A DNA stretch of 6,911 nt from NCBI GenBank assembly GCA_964598995.1, contig CAZRDR010000023.1, forward strand, positions 1 to 6,911. The letters are read 5' to 3'. This document shows, in pieces, positions 1-6,667 of this stretch. Position 1 is the first letter of the stretch; each line of letters starts with the position of its first letter. The notes below the pieces were generated by a model. It saw nothing but the letters and a program-made list of their open reading frames with translations. It ran no database searches and was not told the origin of the DNA. The position numbers were made by a program, and so were the translations under genes. The DNA comes from JACROF01 sp964598995. Lineage in GTDB: Bacteria > Patescibacteriota > Microgenomatia > Levybacterales > UBA12049.

Positions 1-639
1 TGCATTATAAATAGCATCGACTACATCGGTGACTGCTAAAAGTTGATATTTATTTTTACCATTGCCTAAGATGAAGACTCGATGTCCTAGATAAATTGCT
101 TCAAACCATAATGAAAAAACTCCCAACCGTTCTGGGCCTAGAAACGTCTTGGGGCGAAGGATAATTGTTGCGAGGCCTTTATCGTTATATTCTTTGCAGA
201 GCTTCTCGCCAGCAACTTTAGATTTTCCATACCAGCCGATCGGCTTTAGTGGAGACGTCTCTGTCTCTGGGAGGACTTTGGGAACACCATAGACTGCGGT
301 ACTGGAGATGAAAATTACCTTCTTTACGTTATTTGCCAAAGCGGCATTTAAGACATTACGGGTTCCTTCTATATTAACACTATAGATTTTTTGTCTTGCG
401 CGCTGGATAGGCAGGGCTGCTGCTGCATGAACTATATAGTCGACATTTTTACAAGCCTTTATAACTGCCTTTTTATTTCTAATATCGCTTTGGATAACAG
501 TCACTTTATCTTTGAGATCTTTTGCGTCAAGTGGTGCAGTATCAAATAGTACTACCTCAAATTCTTCTTTCAAAAACTTTCGTGCAGCGTAGACTCCTAA
601 AAAACCAGTTCCTCCGGTAATGAGTACTCTTTTTGGCAT
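1..639 (-). CDS. NAD-dependent epimerase/dehydratase (extended SDR), 3' end outside the window
   Basis: I translated this open frame by hand: it starts at ATG 639 and stays open for 213 codons to the left edge, so about the last third of a typical 310-340-residue protein is missing. The N-terminus carries the Rossmann motif TGGTGFLG (residues 8-15), an acidic residue ending the second strand (D33 in LFD), SDI at 51-53 and HAAA at 71-74. The active-site elements of extended short-chain dehydrogenases follow: ISSTAVYG (111-118), then YGKSK with Y137 and K141, then LRP (161-163). These enzymes epimerise or dehydrate nucleotide-sugars in the cytoplasm using bound NAD(P). Whether this one is a 4-epimerase, a 4,6-dehydratase or a reductase cannot be told, because the substrate-binding C-terminus is cut. 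It follows the glycosyltransferase by 56 nt and may supply its sugar. No Shine-Dalgarno site precedes the ATG, and a promoter-like sequence sits directly upstream. Confidence 0.93.
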   Translation of the reverse strand, partial: MPKRVLITGGTGFLGVYAARKFLKEEFEVVLFDTAPLDAKDLKDKVTVIQSDIRNKKAVIKACKNVDYIVHAAAALPIQRARQKIYSVNIEGTRNVLNAALANNVKKVIFISSTAVYGVPKVLPETETSPLKPIGWYGKSKVAGEKLCKEYNDKGLATIILRPKTFLGPERLGVFSLWFEAIYLGHRVFILGNGKNKYQLLAVTDVVDAIYNA

Positions 640-646
640 GGAGTCT

Positions 647-676
647 ATTCTACTATTGTTTTTCTTTAAATAACAA
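647..676 (-). promoter_or_regulatory. Candidate sigma70-type promoter for the epimerase gene, possibly leaderless
   Basis: On the minus strand, TTGTTA (676-671) and TAGAAT (652-647) are separated by 18 nt, a good match to -35/-10 hexamers. Counting about 7 nt on from the -10 places the transcription start at 640-639, on or beside the A of the epimerase ATG. The mRNA would then have almost no leader, which fits the absence of a Shine-Dalgarno sequence. The match is by eye only. A-T-rich intergenic DNA can give such matches by chance, and the gene could equally be read through from the upstream operon. Confidence 0.4.
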
Positions 677-695
677 GATAAATCGGAATTTCTTA

Positions 696-2348
696 CTATT
701 GTGAGAGGGTGGTCCGGAGTTGTGAGTATGAGTAGTGGTGAGTATTCTTAAAGATGAATGTCTTAGGGTGGTCATAAACCTGAAAAGTTTCTTCACTACT
801 ATCATCGTTAAGAGTAATACCAAAAAGTCGAGGATAAGAATGAAACTCTGCTACCTTTTGATACCCTAATTTTTCTGCAAAGAGGAGTTGATAATATTTC
901 TGAGTTAAAGGATATTTTTCGGGAAGATGCATAAGTGTTCCATAAAGCCTGCGAGAATTTATAGTAATATAGTCGGCTTGGGAAAGATAGTTAGCGTAGT
1001 AATCAAGTTTTGCATCATTATCTTGATCATAGATCGCTAGCGGCATAGTTCTATAGTTATCTGGAGCGCCGCTTAGAAGTGGAATTGGTTGGCTATCATC
1101 CCAGTGTTCAGAGAGGATAAAACTTCCTCGTGGTACATGCGAATAGATCCATTCAGAAGTTTCAATGCGCGTTTGTGGGTGCGTATAAATTGAAAGATAA
1201 GCAAAACTGTAGAGAACAGAACAGAGAACAACGATTCCGATTACTGCCTTGCCGAGATAATCATATTTATTTTTAATGAGCACGAGGAAATGACTACCTA
1301 ATAAAATGAGGAACGGAAAAAGAGGGACCATATATCGGTTGAATTTAGTAAACCACGACCCGACGTAAAGAAAATACATAAGCGGAAAAACGAGAAAGAT
1401 GCAAAAGAGATATTTTTTGGATTTAACTCCATGAATTGTCGAGGTCACTGCACCAAGGATGGCAAAGATGGCAAAGACCCCAAGCTGCCAAAAGAGATTT
1501 TTTAATTGGAAAAGGTAAGGAATAGTGTGGGTAAATTGGAGAGTGTATACGACCGGATTTGTGCCCAATACGACACTATTCTCGTAGTGCATCGATTCCA
1601 TAAATTTATCAAAGTTCAGAAAGGTATAGGGAGATAAAAGAGTAAAGGTAATTCCACTACTTAGTCCAATTATGATAAGTGAGATAAGAAACTTTTTGAT
1701 CGAGACCTTCCTTTTGGTGAGAAGAATACCAAGAGTAAGTAACGGTACGACAAGAAATGAAATTCCTGTTGTCTTTGTTCCTACCGCAATACCAAGGACT
1801 ATGCCAATGAAGAGTGATAGTTTGTAACTGATTTTTTCATAGAACACCACAGAAAGAAGTGTGATGACAGTAATGAGTAAGGTTAAAAGGTTTTCTGTGG
1901 TCGAGAAGTGAGCTGTTTGAATGGATGAGACAGTGACAGCATAAATAAAAGCGCCAAGAAGTGCAGTCTTTTTAGTGAAGAGCTTTGTCCCAAGGAGGTA
2001 AATAGGAATAATAGTGAGAGTTGAGAAAAGCGCCGAGTAGGCTCGTCCTATGACATTTATCCAAGCCCAATCTTGGGCAAAAATGGGATTATGAAATAAC
2101 CAAACAAGAAAGTTGGCAGTAAGGGCATAGATATAGATAAGAAAGCCGCCATACGCATAGAATTTAGGATCCATTTGGCTGAAAAGGCGGATTGCAGTTA
2201 CTGCGTTTGCGATATTTCGCTCGTCCGGATGGAAAAAATGACCATCATCCCAGTTCAGGTTATAAAAACGAAAAAAAGCAGCGATAAGGATGATGAGTCC
2301 AAGGAGAAGTTTTGTTTTTCGATCTGAGAAATGAAGAATCTTACCCAT
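696..2348 (-). CDS. GT39-family (ArnT/PMT-like) polytopic membrane glycosyltransferase
   Basis: This 550-residue protein has roughly 11-13 hydrophobic segments between residues 13 and 388 and a soluble C-terminal domain (about 390-550). The layout matches GT39/GT-C enzymes, which take a sugar from a polyprenyl-phosphate donor and attach it to lipid, glycan or protein on the outer membrane face. After the first membrane helix (about 13-27), the first external loop holds HPDERN at 40-45. Its Asp42-Glu43 correspond to the acidic pair conserved at this point in the family and thought to be catalytic. Other typical elements are GTKTTG (190-195) and NRYMVPLFPF (337-346) at a late helix start. It begins 3 nt after the stop of the flavoprotein gene, so it should be co-transcribed. 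There is no Shine-Dalgarno site. Sugar and acceptor cannot be read from the sequence; a Pro/Thr-rich surface protein two genes upstream is a candidate acceptor. Confidence 0.88.
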   Translation of the reverse strand: MGKILHFSDRKTKLLLGLIILIAAFFRFYNLNWDDGHFFHPDERNIANAVTAIRLFSQMDPKFYAYGGFLIYIYALTANFLVWLFHNPIFAQDWAWINVIGRAYSALFSTLTIIPIYLLGTKLFTKKTALLGAFIYAVTVSSIQTAHFSTTENLLTLLITVITLLSVVFYEKISYKLSLFIGIVLGIAVGTKTTGISFLVVPLLTLGILLTKRKVSIKKFLISLIIIGLSSGITFTLLSPYTFLNFDKFMESMHYENSVVLGTNPVVYTLQFTHTIPYLFQLKNLFWQLGVFAIFAILGAVTSTIHGVKSKKYLFCIFLVFPLMYFLYVGSWFTKFNRYMVPLFPFLILLGSHFLVLIKNKYDYLGKAVIGIVVLCSVLYSFAYLSIYTHPQTRIETSEWIYSHVPRGSFILSEHWDDSQPIPLLSGAPDNYRTMPLAIYDQDNDAKLDYYANYLSQADYITINSRRLYGTLMHLPEKYPLTQKYYQLLFAEKLGYQKVAEFHSYPRLFGITLNDDSSEETFQVYDHPKTFIFKNTHHYSYSQLRTTLSQ

Positions 2349-2351
2349 GCA

Positions 2352-3635
2352 TTAGTCAGTTGTAATAATAGTAGCAATTTTTTGACCTAATTCCACTGCA
2401 TAATTTGTTCCGCGATCCCAAGGATAAACCTGCTCAATATTAGCTAAAAAGACGTGCTTTAAGGGTGTTGTGAATGGTGGGAGAAGACGAGAATAATTAG
2501 TAGGGACAATTGGTTGGGCAAATGGTGCTCGAAATACTTCAAAGCCGATGAGATCGTTTTTGTAGGTAGGATTCAGACGTCTAAGCAGTGGATCATAGCG
2601 TTTGAGGAGGTCTTCTTTAGGCAGTGAGAACTCCTTACTCGTTGCTTCTGGGTAATTACCGACATAGACAAGGTGTTCATTATTAAAATGCGACGGACTA
2701 AGAAGATTGGTATGCTCGACGACCACCATGACGGGTGCATTTTTCTCGCAGATACTTAACCAATACGTATCATCCGGGAGAAAGTTTTTCTTAAGCCTCA
2801 GGACCAAATTGTTAGCACCCAGTCCTCTCAGTTTCACCAGTCGATTTTTATATTCTTCAGGCAGCTGGGGAGTAAGTTTGAGAAAAAGAAAAGATGGGAG
2901 TGTGACAATAACTCGATCGAATTCATAAGTACTCGTTTTGTTAGCTTTTTTTACAGTAACACGGGTTTTTTTATCAGTATCCTCGATCTTTACTGTCTCA
3001 GTGTCAAAGAGGATTTCCCCTTTATGCTTTGTGATAGTATCTGCTACATGCGCAGCAAAGTTGAGAAAGCCTCCCTCAGGATACGCAAGTGAGGGTGTAC
3101 GTTTATTTATCCTCGTCCAAAACCAAACAAGAGAGATTTCATCAGCGAATTTCCCCATTTTATTTCGAAGCTGCGGCTCCCAAAGTGTTGAAAATGCTTT
3201 CTTCCCCATCGTCTTGGTTAAAAATGAGACAGCATTAATTTTCTCAAGTGGCTTCCACCAGGGGTCAAAGCGTAAAAACGCAAGAACGACGCTCATGCGG
3301 AGCTTGTCCAGAAGCGGAAGTTGTGGGAATGCCAGGATAGCTTTAGGTGAATCGAGTTGATAAAGGCGGTCGTTAAGAAAGACAGATGTTTTAGGACGTT
3401 TAATCAGAACTTTGTGGTTAATTTCTTTTGCTAGATTAAGGACAAAGTCATCACTGGTGAACCAGTGGTGATAGTGTTGTTCGATTGTCCAATCCCAGCC
3501 TTTTTCCTTAAAGCCAAGTGCAAGGCCGCCAGGTTGACTCTCTTTTTCAATGATAGTGACCTGATGACCTTTCTTTTGTAGATCATAGGCTGCTGCTAAC
3601 CCGGTAAAGCCAGCTCCAATTATACCTATCTTCAT
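2352..3635 (-). CDS. FAD-dependent oxidoreductase, protoporphyrinogen-oxidase/amine-oxidase-like
   Basis: This 427-residue soluble flavoprotein has the normal length for the NAD(P)/FAD amine-oxidase superfamily (COG1232/1233 type). The N-terminus shows the dinucleotide-binding fold: GAGFTG (7-12), Glu30 at the end of the second strand for the FAD ribose, and QPGG at 34-37. The C-terminus has the second FAD contact region, from about VFLAN (395-399) through DRGTNYA (407-413). A histidine/aromatic cluster, EQHYHHWF (52-59), follows the FAD motif and looks like a substrate- or flavin-facing element. The start overlaps the surface-protein stop by 4 nt (ATGA), so translation is probably coupled; a GAGG about 9 nt upstream could serve as ribosome site. 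Annotation pipelines may call such proteins HemG/HemY-like, but nothing here points to haem synthesis. With a GT39 enzyme and a sugar epimerase beside it, a role on a sugar or polyprenyl-linked substrate is more likely. That is inference. Confidence 0.85.
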   Translation of the reverse strand: MKIGIIGAGFTGLAAAYDLQKKGHQVTIIEKESQPGGLALGFKEKGWDWTIEQHYHHWFTSDDFVLNLAKEINHKVLIKRPKTSVFLNDRLYQLDSPKAILAFPQLPLLDKLRMSVVLAFLRFDPWWKPLEKINAVSFLTKTMGKKAFSTLWEPQLRNKMGKFADEISLVWFWTRINKRTPSLAYPEGGFLNFAAHVADTITKHKGEILFDTETVKIEDTDKKTRVTVKKANKTSTYEFDRVIVTLPSFLFLKLTPQLPEEYKNRLVKLRGLGANNLVLRLKKNFLPDDTYWLSICEKNAPVMVVVEHTNLLSPSHFNNEHLVYVGNYPEATSKEFSLPKEDLLKRYDPLLRRLNPTYKNDLIGFEVFRAPFAQPIVPTNYSRLLPPFTTPLKHVFLANIEQVYPWDRGTNYAVELGQKIATIITTD

Positions 3636-5047
3636 AGACTGCTGCCTCGCGCAAATAAGAGGAGGAACCCGCCAACTCCTAGTGCGAGAGTCCCTAGTAT
3701 ACCTGAAAGAAGGACTGTAGAGCTACCAGGTGAGGTAGTTAATGGCTTGGGTGGCTGCGTGAGAATCGTTGTTGGCGCCACTGGAATTGGTGTAGGCGTC
3801 GCAGTCGGGCTTAGCGTTGGTGTTGGACTAGCGATAGGTGTCGTTGTCGGGCTAGGTGATGGTGTGGCAGTTGGGACTGCGACTGTTGGCGTCGGAGTAT
3901 CAGTCGGCTGTACTGGAGAGACTGATGGCTCAGTGAATTGACTTCCCTCAGCATAGACGGTGAATGAGCGAGTGATAGTCTGAAGAATGCCTTGGCTATT
4001 TTTTGTCTTTATCGTAATAGTGTGCTGCCCAGGAGCGAGTTTAGTTGTAGGCCGATATGTCCAACTGCCATTGGTATTGGCAGTAATGGTAGTTGTAATA
4101 GGATTATCTGAGTGGATCTCAATCTCGACTTGGCTATTTGGCAGAGCCGTGCCATCAAATTGTGGTTGTTGATCATGGAGCCCTGCATCAGTTGAAGGAT
4201 TAGAGATAGAAGGCTGTTTGGGACCTGCTTCTGTTGCGCTAAATGATGGGAATGACGTTGTATCGGCTGAGTCAGATGCGATTGGGTTAGGTGATGTCTC
4301 AAGTGAGGTAGTAAAGTCATATGAATTATTAATACTGATCTGTGGGACTGGATTGATCTGGCTGGCAAGAACCGAAACCGTTGATTTACCATCAGGGTTC
4401 TCGACTAATATCTTAATAATTGAGGTGTCTGTAAAAGTGATATATGACGAATAGTCTGAAGTTCGTAACGCGTTAAGCGGCATGACATATGACCCATCAG
4501 CCTTCACCATGGTTGACAGCGTTTGGGCACCATCAGTAACTAACAGAACAATAGTATTATCGGTATTGCCACTAGGATTAGCGACGGTACCTACGATAGG
4601 TGGCTGACGGGAAGGATTTTGACTTAATTGATCGAGAGTCTTTACCGTAAATGGTTTATCAGTATCAATAAATGATTTATCTGCCGAGCTGATTGAATAA
4701 TAGTAGGTCGTGTTCGGGGATAAGTTTTTGACAGTAATATGGTGGACCAGATACGGCTGAGGATTGCCTGATTGCTGATCTCTATCATCAAGCGCAACTT
4801 TTCCTCCACTTGGAGTTGACCCGAAAGAAAGTGTTCCTAACACGCTTTCCTTAGTCGTATAGGACACCGTAAATGAGGTATCAGTCAGATTAGTAACACG
4901 TATCTCCTCAGGTGCATAAGAAGGCGAAGCTTTAGTTGTAAAAAAAGTAGTATGTGTGACAGCAAAATTAATGGCAAAAAAGCCAACCCCTAACAGAATG
5001 AGGCCTAAAAGTGTCGGAATACGTTTATGAAGTAGTGAGTTCTGCAT
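3632..5047 (-). CDS. Stalked surface protein with FN3 and Ig-like domains, Pro/Thr-rich linker and a membrane segment at each end
   Basis: This 471-residue protein is built for the cell surface. Residues 12-31 form an N-terminal membrane segment or uncleaved signal. Residues 44-138 read as a fibronectin type III domain of the kind found at the N-terminus of purple acid phosphatases, with HHITVKNLSPNTTYYYSI (102-119) as its clearest part. Residues 147-232 resemble a carboxypeptidase-regulatory-like or other beta-sandwich domain (PPIVGTV, then KADGSYVMPL). A Ser/Thr-rich linker (233-278) leads to a bacterial Ig-like domain (about 279-366) containing DGTALPNSQVEI and the typical NGSWTY. Residues 372-441 are a Pro/Thr/Ser stalk, followed by a C-terminal hydrophobic helix (446-466) and the short tail RGSSL. 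No LPXTG motif is visible. It starts 4 nt after the small membrane protein and overlaps the flavoprotein by 4 nt. It may be a pilus-associated adhesin or an S-layer-linked protein. The domain reading is by eye; exact function is unknown. Confidence 0.82.
   Translation of the reverse strand: MQNSLLHKRIPTLLGLILLGVGFFAINFAVTHTTFFTTKASPSYAPEEIRVTNLTDTSFTVSYTTKESVLGTLSFGSTPSGGKVALDDRDQQSGNPQPYLVHHITVKNLSPNTTYYYSISSADKSFIDTDKPFTVKTLDQLSQNPSRQPPIVGTVANPSGNTDNTIVLLVTDGAQTLSTMVKADGSYVMPLNALRTSDYSSYITFTDTSIIKILVENPDGKSTVSVLASQINPVPQISINNSYDFTTSLETSPNPIASDSADTTSFPSFSATEAGPKQPSISNPSTDAGLHDQQPQFDGTALPNSQVEIEIHSDNPITTTITANTNGSWTYRPTTKLAPGQHTITIKTKNSQGILQTITRSFTVYAEGSQFTEPSVSPVQPTDTPTPTVAVPTATPSPSPTTTPIASPTPTLSPTATPTPIPVAPTTILTQPPKPLTTSPGSSTVLLSGILGTLALGVGGFLLLFARGSSL
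3645..3648 (-). promoter_or_regulatory. Weak Shine-Dalgarno site for the FAD oxidoreductase
   Basis: The minus strand reads GAGG here, leaving 9 nt to the ATG at 3635. It lies inside the end of the surface-protein gene. It is short, so it may only assist the re-initiation expected from the ATGA overlap. Confidence 0.4.
3725..3934 (-). repeat. Low-complexity DNA encoding the Pro/Thr/Ser stalk
   Basis: About 70 codons (residues 372-441 of the surface protein) encode almost only Pro, Thr, Ser, Ala and Val, with repeated PTP, SPSP and TATPTP units. The DNA shows degenerate repeats: GTCGGGCT occurs at 3804-3811 and again at 3846-3853 on the plus strand, 42 nt (14 codons) apart. The units have diverged at the third codon position, so this is an old, selected stalk and not a recent tandem expansion. 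The opposite strand reads as a Val/Gly-rich shadow frame. Confidence 0.75.
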
Positions 5048-5051
5048 ACTA

Positions 5052-5381
5052 TTATTGTACTGGTTGGGTCGCTCCTCCTGTAGCTATTTGATCTTCTTCT
5101 ATTCCTGGCGTAGGTGTTGGCGATACACTTTGCTTTGCTCCATTTGTCGCGGAAGGGACGCTGTCTACAGATAGGAGCGGATCTGGCGAGGTTCTTTTTT
5201 TAAGATCAGCCATCACTCCGGTTGGGAATAAAGGAGAAATAGGTAATATTGCAGTGCTTTGCTGTTTAGAGATAGTTGTCATGACTGATTTATTGTAGAC
5301 ACTAAAGACAATCCACAGCACGATCAGGATTGTCGACGGAACCAAAACATAGAGTAAATTTTTTTGCTGTGTTTTTTTCAT
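5052..5381 (-). CDS. Small single-pass membrane protein in the pilP position, unknown function
   Basis: This 109-residue protein has a short basic N-terminus (MKKTQQK), one membrane helix (about 9-29) and an outside segment of about 80 residues. The outside part begins with a semi-conserved-looking stretch rich in Pro and hydrophobics, ILPISPLFPTG (45-55), followed by a basic patch LKKR (60-63), and ends in a Ser/Pro/Thr-rich unstructured tail. Its start overlaps the pilO stop by 4 nt (ATGA at 5381-5378), so it is translationally coupled to pilO. In diderm type IV pilus operons this slot is held by PilP, a lipoprotein with a beta-domain. No lipobox cysteine and no room for that domain are seen here. 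A third, monoderm-type partner of the PilN/PilO complex is the most economical guess. I do not recognise a named family. Confidence 0.75.
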   Translation of the reverse strand: MKKTQQKNLLYVLVPSTILIVLWIVFSVYNKSVMTTISKQQSTAILPISPLFPTGVMADLKKRTSPDPLLSVDSVPSATNGAKQSVSPTPTPGIEEDQIATGGATQPVQ

Positions 5382-6004
5382 GGTCGATAGTATGCATTCG
5401 CTTGGAGTGTGAGCTGATTGGTGATACCAGTTTGGGTTTTGAGTGTTGAGTAGTTCAGAGCGGTGATCGTTATTAATCGATCGATACTGCTGAGTGAGTC
5501 AGCAAATGTCTTCAGATCAGAGGGTTGACCTTTGACTGCTATTGTGAGTTGGATAGGGGTAAGAGCACTTGGAACTTTTTTCGCTGTAGCTACGTTAATC
5601 GAGTTAATCCTCAACTGGATAAGAGTAACACCTGACTTGACGGCTACAGCTCTGATCTTTCCGGTTAATTTGCTACTTTCGGGTGTTTTTGGCACGGCTG
5701 CATAGAGTAACGGAAGCTGAGGTGAAAGCTGAGAGTAAGCTTGCTGCAGTTTGCTCATGGCGGAGATCTTAGTTTGGAGCTGCTCGTTAAGAAAGACATT
5801 ATCAGCAAGCGTTTTACGCAGTGAAACAATAGTCGTGAGTGTAGGTGCAATGGCGAACATCCCGAACAAAGAGATGGCAAAGAGTGTCAAAATCAGCGTT
5901 GCATACGACTGCATCTTCTCCTCTTTAAAGCTTGGTAATGAATGAATATACGCAAGATATTTTTCTTTCGATAAATTGTGGAGTACTGATGTGTTAATTT
6001 TCAT
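5378..6004 (-). CDS. pilO: PilO-like type IV pilus inner-membrane alignment protein
   Basis: This 208-residue protein has a cytoplasmic N-terminus of about 32 residues, one membrane helix (33-55), a heptad-like coiled-coil stretch (about 57-92), and a C-terminal alpha/beta domain. The segment after the coil, LPLLYAAVPKTPE (97-109) followed by SGVTL (124-128), matches the typical PilO pattern in which a Leu-Pro rich turn precedes the helix of the first ferredoxin-like repeat. PilO pairs with PilN in the inner membrane and links the assembly platform to the pilus motor; length and topology fit the family. The ATG abuts the pilN stop exactly (TAAATG), and a strong ribosome site (AGGAGGG) precedes it by 9 nt, which fixes the start. 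An extended cytoplasmic N-terminus is longer than in classical proteobacterial PilO. A GspM-like protein of a related secretion system is the alternative. Confidence 0.75.
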   Translation of the reverse strand: MKINTSVLHNLSKEKYLAYIHSLPSFKEEKMQSYATLILTLFAISLFGMFAIAPTLTTIVSLRKTLADNVFLNEQLQTKISAMSKLQQAYSQLSPQLPLLYAAVPKTPESSKLTGKIRAVAVKSGVTLIQLRINSINVATAKKVPSALTPIQLTIAVKGQPSDLKTFADSLSSIDRLITITALNYSTLKTQTGITNQLTLQANAYYRP

Positions 6005-6607
6005 TTATTCGAGCCCTCCTGTGCCGATACTTGGTACTGGTCCAAGGTTTTTAATAACTGGTTGTGTATTTCCCAGGGTGCATGAGATTTCAGCGGCTAA
6101 TTCTGCTGTTGAGACACGATCTTCAATGCGGTCGATGCTGACATCATTGACACCTTTTACTTTACTGAGGTCATTAATAAAACTTTTAAGATTGGTGAGT
6201 GAGTTAGAAGTGAATTCAACATGAAAATTTTTATCATTAATTGTCAGTAGGATGAGTGAGACTCTATTTTTAGTTGCGAGCTGTTGAACTGAATTGAAAA
6301 GTTCTGGGACTACGGTGATACCTGTTGTTATTGACTGCGTTTGGTCAAGCCTCTCCTGAAGATTGCGGTAGAGTTGTTCATCTGGTGCAAAGGCAGCTAC
6401 GATACGCTGCTTCTGGGTAATTGAATCGTGAAGATCGACGATCTGCCGATCGAGTGTAAAGCGATAGAGGAAAGCTCCAAGAGCGATCGTCTCTGTCAGA
6501 ATGACTAAAAATCTTCCACCGGTTATTGCCCACTGGATAAAGACATCAAGTGAAGGTGTGCCTTTTTTCTTGACGAGATTAATAGTCAGACCTTTATATG
6601 TATCCAT
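6005..6607 (-). CDS. pilN: PilN-like type IV pilus inner-membrane protein
   Basis: This 200-residue protein has a short cytoplasmic N-terminus with LTINLVKKKG (7-16), which resembles the PilN I-N-L-L/V peptide that docks into PilM in known systems. A membrane helix follows (about 32-50), then a charged coiled coil (about 53-95), and a small alpha/beta domain (about 98-178) with the alternating strands and helices of the PilN/GspL fold. It is the first gene of the operon and abuts pilO, the usual order, which strongly supports the assignment. No pilM lies upstream: the neighbour there is divergent fusA, so PilM must be encoded elsewhere or be absent. The start at 6607 has no Shine-Dalgarno site, and an inverted repeat lies just upstream in the leader. 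The sequence match alone is weak; order and topology carry the call. Confidence 0.7.
   Translation of the reverse strand: MDTYKGLTINLVKKKGTPSLDVFIQWAITGGRFLVILTETIALGAFLYRFTLDRQIVDLHDSITQKQRIVAAFAPDEQLYRNLQERLDQTQSITTGITVVPELFNSVQQLATKNRVSLILLTINDKNFHVEFTSNSLTNLKSFINDLSKVKGVNDVSIDRIEDRVSTAELAAEISCTLGNTQPVIKNLGPVPSIGTGGLE
6014..6020 (-). promoter_or_regulatory. Strong Shine-Dalgarno site for pilO
   Basis: The minus strand reads AGGAGGG here, 9 nt before the ATG at 6004, inside the last codons of pilN. It is the only consensus ribosome site in the window and supports the chosen start. It also shows that the organism's ribosomes can use such sites although most starts here lack them. Confidence 0.75.
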
Positions 6608-6622
6608 GGCAGTAAGCTTTTG

Positions 6623-6651
6623 CCTATCGCAACACGAAAATAGCCGATAGG
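6623..6651. repeat. 7-bp perfect inverted repeat in the pilN leader
   Basis: CCTATCG (6623-6629) and CGATAGG (6645-6651) are exact reverse complements separated by 15 nt. They lie 15-44 nt upstream of the pilN ATG. In the mRNA they could form a stem close to the ribosome landing zone; in DNA they could bind a dimeric regulator. There is no U-run after the stem on the minus strand, so it is not an intrinsic terminator. Confidence 0.5.
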
Positions 6652-6667
6652 AGTCAGCCTACTTCCA

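Noticed and set aside
2341..2352. Second ATG at 2352 overlapping the oxidoreductase stop (TAATG), just ahead of the GT39 start.
   Set aside because: It opens a frame of only three codons before TAA and is not in frame with the GT39 gene, so it is an accident of the junction.
2938..3360. Plus-strand 140-residue frame opposite the FAD oxidoreductase.
   Set aside because: It is antisense to a well-supported gene with intact FAD motifs and shows no recognisable protein features.
3770..3930. CRISPR-like or recent tandem repeat array, suggested by recurring GTCGGGCT and GGTGT units.
   Set aside because: The units are short, degenerate and in phase with Pro/Thr codons, with no regular spacers. They are explained by the protein stalk.
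3747..3941. Plus-strand 64-residue Val/Gly-rich frame.
   Set aside because: It is the antisense image of the Pro/Thr stalk codons, where low complexity removes stops on both strands.
4009..4392. Minus-strand 127-residue frame rich in Leu, Gln, His and Ser.
   Set aside because: It lies out of frame within the surface-protein gene, has no domain or membrane logic, and has no ribosome site.
5378..5381. Possible frameshift at the pilO/small-protein overlap, joining them into one protein.
   Set aside because: The overlap is a clean ATGA start-stop junction, there is no slippery sequence, and the downstream protein begins with its own basic N-terminus and membrane helix.
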